From the NCBI RefSeq assembly GCF_000003605.2, contig NW_003135357.1, positions 111,488 through 153,555 on the forward strand: a stretch of 42,068 nt of DNA, given 5' to 3'. Of this stretch, positions 11,024 to 22,300 are shown piece after piece. Both the position numbers and the translations under genes were made by a program. Under the pieces are notes generated by a model, which was not told the DNA's origin, did not search any database, and saw nothing but the letters and a program-made list of their open reading frames with translations. The number at the start of each line of letters is the position of its first letter. The first letter of the stretch is position 1. Origin of the DNA: Saccoglossus kowalevskii (taxonomy: Eukaryota; Hemichordata; Enteropneusta; Harrimaniidae).

Positions 11024-14000
11024 CTGAAGAGAAAGAAAAGATTGGTGTCATCTACTGTAAGAACAGAACAGATGGAAATCATCATGAGCATATTGATATA
11101 ATAACTTACAGATATACAGAGAACATGCTATGTAAATTAGCAAGTTATTGTGCATATATATAATATAATATAATAATTAATTAATAATATAATGTTATGA
11201 TTATTCTGAACAAACATTCACCATGTACAAAATTTTTATACGTTCAGGTAAACCGTTGTAAACTGAACTCACAAATTAGCTAATTAAGGTACACAAGCAA
11301 ATATCAAATTCTCACAACACACAATAGATTCGCCACATTTAAGGTTAATAATAAAATTTGTTGTCACAATGATTACTTACCATATCAGCCAATGATATGT
11401 ACAGAAACATACCAGCAGTGATTGCAAGTATCCACTCACTGACGCCGTCTATACTACCAATACCTAGACCAAGGTATAAACCAAGAAACGCAAAGCTTGC
11501 AGAAATTGCATTCCAAAATAAAGCTCGCTTATAACCCATACCAGTTGACACTAAAATGGCATAATCACCTAGTAAAATAAATGAATAACAATGGCATTGT
11601 GAAAGGCATTTACAATGTTGTTTTCTTGTAAATGAAAATGTCATACTAATGTTAAGTTTTAACACATCCAGTCTAATATATACACGGAAATGTGAAATTA
11701 TATAATATTGTTTAGTTTTTACATTTATAATCTAATATGTGTAAAGATTGCTTGCGTCAATGTGTGACTAATCTATTCTGTGTCACAGCGTTCTAAGCCA
11801 CAAACAGAATATTTTCTGTGTTAATCCAGTGAAAAAATGACTACAAACAGGTCATACATCACACATTATGGTGTATTTTATGTGTACAGGAAGTGCTAGG
11901 ATCTATAGTTTCACTGGATTAAGGTAGCGACACTATTATTTGTGTTGAAAATTACGATTTTCACATTTATTTATTAATTAATGAAATGCACTATAAACTT
12001 TCATCTGATAAAGTCAACGTAACCTAGAATGTCATGTAAGTTGGTTAAAATGTAGATTTTCTGAAGGGAATCAAGGCAGCTTCAGTAGTGTTTTCCAAAA
12101 TCAACAACACAGGTTTAATCTGTGTGCCTATAAGTTTCAAATATTAAGACAAAGCAATGTTAGGATGTGTTATCAGTAGCTATCTGAAACACAATGAGTG
12201 TTTCCAAACATTTGAGTGGTTTGTCTCCGTCCCTGTTTATTTCACAGATTAGTCATTTACATATGAATGTGTCAGACACAAGGTCACACAGCCATTGAAA
12301 AAAAAAATCATTGATTTTGGTGTTTGCATCTTCCGATTTTATCGAATTATAGCTATCCCATTCCTTTATTTTTTGGGGTTTCCAATAGTCTTACACATTT
12401 GGATGTCCCTGCACATGTTAAAACAGACCTTGATGGGAAAATAAATTTATTGTGCAGATAAACAAGCTTGAAAATCTTTGCTGTTACTTCATGGACGTTT
12501 TCTATGAGTTTATGTTTTTCAAAATACTAGGTCTTTAACAAAAAATAACGTATACTTATTGTCGTCGGATTAACACCAAATTTGCACAGCTTTAAGGTGA
12601 CAACGAGAGGAACTTGAATGTGTCCAGACAAACTATTTCATCGATTATTTACAAGTGTATTGTGGTTTGAGTTGGGGGCAATGCGACTAAAACAGAAATA
12701 GAAAATGTTGACACTACTTTTCAAAACGCTTTGCTTGAATAAAACTGACCAGACACATTTAATTTACCAGTCTATTGAACAACTAGGAAAAGTGAGAAAA
12801 CAACTTCTTATCACCAGCATAAATGCGTAATTATTTTTTTTACAAAAACAGTAATTTTTCACTCTTGATCAAGTAACGCACCGTAGAATGCAGATACGGG
12901 CATGGCAAACACACCTTTGAAAAGCTTGAAGTCTGGCGATTCCAAAAAATATATACTTTCCTGGGTCTATTTGTAGTCATTTGGTCACAATTAGAAGATG
13001 AAAACAAGTATGCAAATAATAGTCTCGCTACCTTAAGTGAATGTGTGTTGATTATTTATAGCATCAAGTCAGTATACTGCATCTCCTACATACTCTTGCA
13101 TGTACTTTGTCAAAGTATAACATACGCCATACGATGATGGCATGATAAGATTGGTTATATTCCAGGTGTAAATTCCATTATAGTGGTATCTGGCTTCTCT
13201 TATTTGGGTTTGTTTCACACACAATAATCAGTGAGTGGTGAATCAGTTCAAACGTGAACAGCGGGTACATGAATAGTTCACAGAGCTCGCACTGCACCAG
13301 GATCAGATCATTTCTCAAAACATCACTTCCAGAGATCACCAATTTCCATCTTTTAATGCCATTTGATTTTTCATTTCGAGTCATTTGTATTTATTTTCGA
13401 GTCCCCTGCGTTTTTTGCTTTTTTATTTCTTTGTTTTTATTATGAATTAATTTGTTTTTATCGACGATTTCTTGGTTGGTATTTAATTTTTTACTTGTTT
13501 TACCACAATTCGACAGAACATGAACGATGGCATTGTTTCCCATGAATAAAATGTTCATCTTACCAAATTCGTGCGGCAGTTCATGACATAACACAGCTAT
13601 ACTGGTAGACACCCCCGTTGAAACATCAATACAAAATGCTGCACCAATTGCCAGACCATCGGCGAAGTTATGCAAACCATCGCCTATTATCACCATGACA
13701 GCCAAACTGTTCAAATCTATGAATGAGATACACAGTCTTAGACCTTAGACGTAAATGAGATCTCGTTGAGAGTGAAATCCATTCTCTCCCTTCGTATCGT
13801 TAACTATTAGGCTATAGTAAACCCATGACAGTCGGAACAGTAGACGCAATTAAGGTCGCGAATGGAACACTATTTGAGGGACAAAAACAAGTCTCGCGGA
13901 TCTCTCGCTCACAACGCGATCTCGGTGGCCATTTTTGTCTAAAGGCCCGGTCACACCGACCGAACTTTGTTGGAGCATTCCTGGAGCGGTGAACAAATTT

Positions 14001-16240
14001 TATCACCGCTCGTTACCGTTCACCGCCGTTTAACAGAAGTTGGCCACCGTTAAGGCAACGCCGTATACGCTCGGTCACCGCTGATGGTCCCTCCTACAGC
14101 TCCGAAAGTTTTGAGCTGCACAAAATATTGCGAGCAGTGAGGAGCGGGCAATTTTCCGCTCCGGCAAAGTTCACCACCGCTCTAACAACGCCCAGTCAAG
14201 TTTGGCTCCGCTAGACGCAAGTTCGTGGACGATTGGGTCCGCTAGGCCAACGCAGAAATCGTGAACGCTTTTCCTGGGCGGTATGCCGTTAAACCATGCG
14301 CCGCTCTATCAACGATCGCGTCACCGCTAAACCAACGCTCGCTATCGTTAAACCTAAAGCAACGCCGGCTTCAGCGGTGCACCTCTAGGGCAACGCCCGT
14401 GTTTTCGATTTTTTCCCATTTTGTGAGTGGTGACGAGCGTCGTCTAAATTCCGCCCCCTCTCCCTACCGTTGAAGAAACGCTCCAACAAAGTTTGGTCGG
14501 TGTGACCGGGCCTTAAGGTCTACCAATGGGAACGATGTAAATATAGTATTAGCGTATATTTTATATTTAAATAAAACACTCCAAAAAAATTAACCGTTTT
14601 TGACACTGTGAAATTCATTCGTTTTCATGTACATACAGTATTTTTACAAAGTAAAATTATATTTATTAAAGTTATTCTTCATGAACGAGCTACATATTTT
14701 GCTTTTTTCATTTAGCGAATAAAATGCACAAATATCTACAATATATCAAATTCTATAAATATTTTTTAATATTCACGATAAATATGAATGTTAACATTGG
14801 TATATACATTTTCAAAAGAATTTCACAATGTCGAAAACGGAAAGCTTTTATCGTATAATCAGGTTTATTCAGTCTTAAATCGAATATAATCAAAAATTCA
14901 AACGCTGTTTGTCACTGGACGCCACTGTTCTTAAAGGGCGGCTGTCGTCATACAGCGTCTTGTTTGACAAAGCGAAATACACAACGCGTGTAAAATACAT
15001 TGTGTGCGTGAAATTCGGGCTCACGCTGCGCTGCGACCACCGCCTTTTAACTATTTATTAAAAGGCTATGTCCTCAAAAGCTGGTTTCCACAACGACTCA
15101 GGAAGATGCTTCCATTTTACTATTCATTATAATAATTGTTTGTTCCCAACGTGCCTGACACAAGTTAGTTAAACTTATTTTAAAACAAATAACAGAGAAA
15201 ACTTTAGGAGACGAGGAGGGGCATTATTTTTTTCTATCTTTCAGAGAAATAAATGAGAGACAAAAAACAACCTATGCAACGAAAGCCGCGTGTGTCATAA
15301 CCATATACAATTAAAATGGCACTCCAACCATCGAATATAAAACGATCTGTCACAAATTTAATGCTCCATTAAAAACAAATTACTTACACTGCCACCATTT
15401 TTTCTTTGTTTTGAATCCTCGCAATGTTCTTCAATAATTTCCAGTGTTTTCTCATCAGAAAGTCCAGACTAAAAGTGCAATATGTAGTGTAATATGTAGT
15501 TAATATGTCATCTGGAGATTGCACCTTCAAATATGCGGCTGATCTGCACTGGCTCGGAAGATGAATTCTGATTGGCTAAAAAAACAAAAAAACTGAATGC
15601 ACGTTCATTGTCAGTATTGTTATGCAAATTCAAACTAGCTAATCATTTACAACCTTCCGAGCCAGTGCAGATTAGCCCCAAATATGGCATTTGTTGATTG
15701 AATGAACACAGCAATCATAAGAAACACTAACGTTCATGCAACTCGTTCCTATTACAATGAAAGGTGGATATAAATAAACGTGAGTACCACAAGTTCAGCG
15801 TTAGATTCAGATTTCGTCACAAGATTCTTCACTTGAATGGAGGTATCTTCCTTATTTCCCTGCTCGAGGCTAGGTACATGCTGGTGACTGTGCCCATGCC
15901 CATCACCACTCTAGAATACAAACATAACAATTATTACAATTGCTAATTAGCTCAATTCATCGTAATTACTTAAAATATAATCATAACGTCACAAAGTCGT
16001 CGCGCAGCTCGCATTGAAATTGCGCGTGAATATTAAGTATTTTCATATAGGTTGACCAGGCCAATGTCTTGGTGTTTTATTTAAGTCAAATTTGTCTTTT
16101 AATGATTGTATTAATAATATTGTAAATGAGTTTATTAGAGCACTTGGTTATCCTAAATGTTATATCACAATATATCCGTTGTGTATATGTAAGAATTGAA
16201 TGTTTTAAATGACCCCGTAAAGCGGCTTTGCCATTTGAAA

Positions 16241-16327
<87 letters not shown>

Positions 16328-19300
16328 ATGCTTCGTGACGGTGGTGACAAAAATATACACTTACCGCGCCAATGTGTATAGCTATGAGGCCCATGAATCG
16401 CTCTAATAGAAAAAAACAATAAATAGATCCCCAGACAACCGTCATCTTCCAAAGATAGTCGAGATCGTGGCTGTGACCGTCATCCCCATGTCCCATTCCC
16501 GTCGCCTACAATGTACGATAAAACAAAGAATTGTATGTCGGTCCAAATTGCCAAGCAATGTTAGGATGTGTTATCAAATAATACAAATAATATACCACGA
16601 AATTCTCACTTGACGCCTCCCTTTCTCCCCCGACAGGAATTGATTATGTATGACCTATCCATATATTGTAACATCCTGAATACGGTATAATGTACTATGA
16701 GGTTATTACGAGGATACCGATAAATATGCACGAGGCCGATGCGACGGCGTACTGTCTGAGTGCATACTATGCGGTATCCTCGTAATAACCTTATTATTAT
16801 ACATCTTTTCCTCCAAATGATACTACCAGGGAATGCCGAAATCCGAAAAGTTTGCAACAAAATTAGCGAACTTCTTTGTTTGGAGTCTGATCAAACCCTG
16901 GTGGCAGCCACGTCTGTTTGTATTATTAGATTACGCACGTGATCATTCATTACAACACGCTGTAACTTATGGCGTTACGGTGACAGATGTATAATGATAG
17001 AAATTACTGAAGTACTTACGTGTGGAATCAGATGCAATAACGCATCAGCAGTCATGGTACTCACGGATAGTGCTATCAAAGTTTGCATTAACTTATTATA
17101 AAATGTCTTGCCTACAACTGGTATTGTTAATATTCCTAACAAGGAACACAAACAAATGACGAGGACTGCTATCGTGCCATAAAGAAACACTGTAAAGTAA
17201 AGTGAAATTCGTATGTTATAAATGTATCCACTGTCATCGTATGTTGCGCCCTCTATCAACAACTTTATTACTTCGCCCGGGACATCATCAACAGAAAATT
17301 GGAGTAATTAAAATAAATTATTTACATTGTGACAACTATCGTTGTTCTAATTGAAACCGACAAAAAAGAATCGTCGAGATAGCCATGTTTCGTGAACTTG
17401 ATGTAAACGCATAACCGATAATGTGTAATTTAAGTAATGTCCCCAGAATCTTGTAGATTGGCTATTAAGGTAGCGTAGTTTCGTCCACGAATTCCCCCCG
17501 TTCTCGTGGCTTCCGAGTGCTAAGCGATGTAAACTGGACATGGTGTTAAGATTTTTTATTGTAATCTGTCATAGCAGCTCTGAATAATTTCCACACTTCC
17601 ACTGAACTGCTACTATTATGATGTCTCGCTGTCTTATTTTAAGGCAATGTTTAATAAATTGTGCCTGGATTGTGTGGGTTGATTTAATTTGAAACCTGAT
17701 TTATATATTGTATCTAGTATACCAGTACTCCAAGATATGCTACGCATCAACAGTGTTAAATAAGTATGGCATATCAATTTCAAATATTTCGTTGCACATT
17801 TAATCTTCCGCTGATGCTTTATTATTATTATCCAGGGATTTTATTGCATTTTTGATTTCACTTTTTGTTATTGGTCTGTCCAACTCCTCATCCTTTTATT
17901 TATTTGTTTTCTTGAACTCTTTCCTTATATGAAGAAATTACTACGAATTTACGGATCGTTTAGGTATTGTTTTTTTTTTCTTGTATTTGAATTTGAGTCC
18001 AGCAGTCTTGGTCAAACCAGATTTTCTTCCTGTTTACTTTAGTGTTCATTTTTACTTTAAGAATAATTTCAAGTTGTTACTTGCCAGTGATATTATCACG
18101 AATGACGAAACATCGTCGACAGCTTTTTCTGAATCCATCTCATTGTATTTACCCAAAATAAACTTATTGATATTTGTGCTTTCAGTCATTTTCAACGTAA
18201 ATTTAATTTCTACCATCCCAAATATATTTTGGTGCAGAGGAGCCAAGGTGTTGTATTTGTCTTCACCTACTTGTCTATTTATATATATGTTCAGTGACAC
18301 ACATAGAAAGAGATAACTGTATGTAGTTGTTTTCGGTCTAACAATCAGGCCATGTACGAATAAACGTACATGGCTGAAGAAAATGATGAAAACGTATACT
18401 CCTTTATATTTGTTGCATGTCAGTGTGTATTCATCATCGAGGCACAGTGTCCACAGTACGGAACATATTTAAGTTATCGAAGTTCTAGTTCTACTCCTCG
18501 ACTAGTCCCGTTCAATTTCGCGGTGTGTGCAGACTATAATTTCAGATACTTCTCCATTATTAAATTACCGTTATTCTCACTACTATTAAATACCATCACG
18601 TTGCATATACGTTACATATCTTATAGCATGGAAACATAAATAATCGTTTAGTGTACTTACTCTCAGCCGAGGCGGAGTCGATTGGTTCAGATTCTGGATG
18701 GCATACACCACTGAGTATTTGCTGTAGCAATGAAGGACTCATCTCAAAAAACTCGTCTTCGTTTGCACCAATCGTGTGATTAACACTGAACATACCGAAT
18801 AGTTCACTCGCACTGTAACACTGTGAAATTATTCTGTGATTTAGATGTGTGCAACTCTCATATTTGAATAGTTTTGACGATAATTATATATCTATAAACA
18901 CACATTTTGTCACGTTGAAAAAAAACTATAATAGAATAAAAGGATAAAAACTGACCCCGTGAGATGTTTTGTATGCCACGCCGCCTTCTTCCTCCATGGT
19001 ATTGTACGAATCTTGGAGTTTCAAGTCACGTCTCTGTCTGTAAATCGATACGCTGTGGCTGTGCAATTCCTCTTCTTCTCCGATACCAAGATCCACCATC
19101 ATATGTTCCAACGCTGAAAGCGAACATCATGAATATGTATGATCTGGACCACTTGTGAATCGAGTCGGAATAATGTTAGAAGAATATCAATGTACCCACG
19201 GATAGCGACATAGACATACAAGTATAAAACTCAAATAGTAAAATTAAACGACGAGACACTATTATATAATAATGAAATGTTGCAGTTGGTAAATTACAGA

Positions 19301-22300
19301 GAGAATTGCTGCAACACCTATAAAAACGAAAGCAAATTGAGTGCGTTCCAGGCCATAATTGGCGGTGTGTCACAATTCGAATCTGGGTCAAGAAGTCATT
19401 TGGCGAAGGGGGGGGGGGGCTCAAGTATCACTTACAATGCAGGGATATGTAACCATCTTCTCCATAGAATTTAAATATTTCCCACAAAAAGGAATCAGTA
19501 TCTATCTTTGATGGTTCGCCAATGCAGTAACCAAACACTAGATACGACACGGTGATTGTCGACAGTTCTGCTAATTCGTAGGCATCCGCCCCGATGCTGT
19601 GATTGGCCATTGTGGATTCACTGTAGGCGCTCTTTGCTGTAAAACACTGTACATAAAACAAACTTAGCATACTGCCCTGGCTACGTGTGAATCAAAGACA
19701 GGAAGTATCCCCATATTGTGATGTATGAATCAGTTGTTAGTCCTTAGACTAAGCAGATTAAGCCCGCTACACACAATCCGACTCCACACACCCGAGCATC
19801 CATTTGAATATACACAACGTCTGCGCCCGGTTGCGTTCAGACGACTTTAGCGAATGTGTCAANNNNNNNNNNNNNNNNNNNNNNNNNNNNNNNNNNNNNN
19901 NNNNNNNNNNNNNNNNNNNNNNNNNNNNNNNNNNNNNNNNNNNNNNNNNNNNNNNNNNNNNNNNNNNNNNNNNNNNNNNNNNNNNNNNNNNNNNNNNNNN
20001 NNNNNNNNNNNNNNNNNNNNNNNNNNNNNNNNNNNNNNNNNNNNNNNNNNNNNNNNNNNNNNNNNNNNNNNNNNNNNNNNNNNNNNNNNNNNNNNNNNNN
20101 NNNNNNNNNNNNNNNNNNNNNNNNNNNNNNNNNNNNNNNNNNNNNNNNNNNNNNNNNNNNNNNNNNNNNNNNNNNNNNNNNNNNNNNNNNNNNNNNNNNN
20201 NNNNNNNNNNNNNNNNNNNNNNNNNNNNNNNNCACAGAAATACGATTAGTTGGGGTAATATTAAGCCAACCGATAACAACATTCGGTTGAAATCTTCTTT
20301 TTTTAATGGAAAATGGAAACACCTAATTATACGAAGAACATAGAACACTTTCCGGGGTATTTGAAACCGAAATTGTCATCTAACTCTAAGACCGTCGCTG
20401 ATTGGCTGCTGAGCTCGAATGACAATTTTTTGTTTCACAACATGTCTCTTATTTAGTTTTATGCAGCAATTCAAGATGGCGGCCCCCATATAGTAAATAT
20501 CGCATTTATTTTATTATCACGTGTGCGCCAGCTAACTGTGGTGTCAACATACACTGCTACGACTAAACACAACTGATTTGGATTGAAACTGTTCGCTCTC
20601 TATACTTTCTCCCAGCATGCAATATGCAAAATGGGGTTTGCTTGAGACCACTTAATGTTTTCTGAATATCATTGCAAATGAGGCGAGAAGTATGATTTAA
20701 TTTTTAAATAACCTGTGAGGTTTGTAATAATCGCCTGATACAATATACATGTATACTGTTCGCTGTTATTATAATTCGTAATTGATACCTTCAATAAAAG
20801 TTTAATCAATTAAAAATGGTAAAAATATCTATATAATTTTGTAAATAATTCTTTCTTTCCGCATCGGGGTTGTGGTGGACCACGAACTCCGTCTACACAG
20901 CACGATATCATGTAATCTGAGTATATGTAGTACTCAGGTATCAATCTTATCTAGCCATATAGCAACCATGTTTGGTTTTCTAATACAATGAATGGTATTA
21001 AGTCAATAACAGTTACTTTGTGTGTTTTATAGCATGTTCATGTAGATGAACTGAACAAATCACGTATCGCTTTAGGTTACAATATAATTGCCCGATTGTC
21101 TCCGATACTTTGATTTCCTATGACCATGAACATAAATAATATTTTTATTGCTTAGACATTAGTTTTGTCTGGGATAAGATGCATATACATTGTAGATAAA
21201 CTATTGTAGTTGAAAGACGCAGAACTGCGATGGTAAATTACATAAAAAGAAACAGTTTAAAAATCTTTTTTTTTTTGTCCGTTCTGACTTCCACTATATT
21301 GATTAAGTCACTTGTTAACTATGGCATACATGAAATACTCAGTAAACATCATCACATCCATGACTCAATATTATTCAACACGTTAATCTTTAAATCAAAA
21401 CAAATCTGAGTCCATCTCGACTAAAAACAGTGCATTTATAGTTGTAGACCAACGTACGCGTGTCAGGTCGGGCAGTGTACGACAGATTTTATACCTGCAT
21501 TTAGGTTTAATATGTAACTGTAGCTGATACACACGGTACCAGTGCGTGATTTTTTATCTGAGGTGACACGTATGTACGGCTCAAAGTTCATGCAAAATGG
21601 CTTGAGTGTAATTTTATATATTAAAGTTACCTTAGCATAGTTCGTCGCTACATACGTAGCGTTAATGTCTTCAATCACATGCTGAAATTCGTTATACGTG
21701 TGTCTGTTGGGGTCGCTGTCGCTGTCGTATCGCAGCAGTGACTGTGAGAAATAATCGTAGTCTTTTGCACTCGGATCTAATATGGTTTTGCACACGGTTC
21801 CTAAATCTGTGACATAGTACAATAGTACTACGCTTGCCTGGTGGAATTGCGGTACGTTTAAACCATATTTCATATCAGCATTAACGATGGTGAATAAACC
21901 CTCAACAGGAAGGCACTGATATGAAAGAAAATAATAACAACGATAACTAAAACATCATCGTATCTTGTGAACAAAATGGCCGCCGCATTTTAGGCTTGCA
22001 GTAATGAAAAATTTCGAAGCTGTTAACGGTCTCAAATTACATCTTATATTGAGCACTATTGTTTTAAGACGTTCCACTAAATATCACTCATCTGCAATTT
22101 AAAGTATTTTTTTCTATGTACAAACTTTTACAGTTATTGAATGTGTTACCTCTTGACATGACGTATTCGTGTTGGTAAAATCAATGGTATCACATTGCAT
22201 TCTGTTCCATAATATTCGTATAATATGCTCAGTCTCGGTGGCTGTGATATTCGCCTTGCCTTCGGGTTTTACACTTTCTAAATATTCGTCAACATCGTGG

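Noticed and set aside
16086-16496. 136- and 95-codon frames with YLFI repeats
   Set aside because: Only the first part is ZIP exon 7; the rest is read-through of the (AAAT)n tract in the intron.
16975-17262. Longer version of ZIP exon 6 extending upstream of 17189
   Set aside because: The open frame upstream is intron; the acceptor at 17190-17191 has a strong pyrimidine tract and correct phase, and the shorter form matches the family.
19767-20348. Long open frames on both strands across the N gap
   Set aside because: They exist only because unknown bases are read through; the real flanking codons show no protein pattern.
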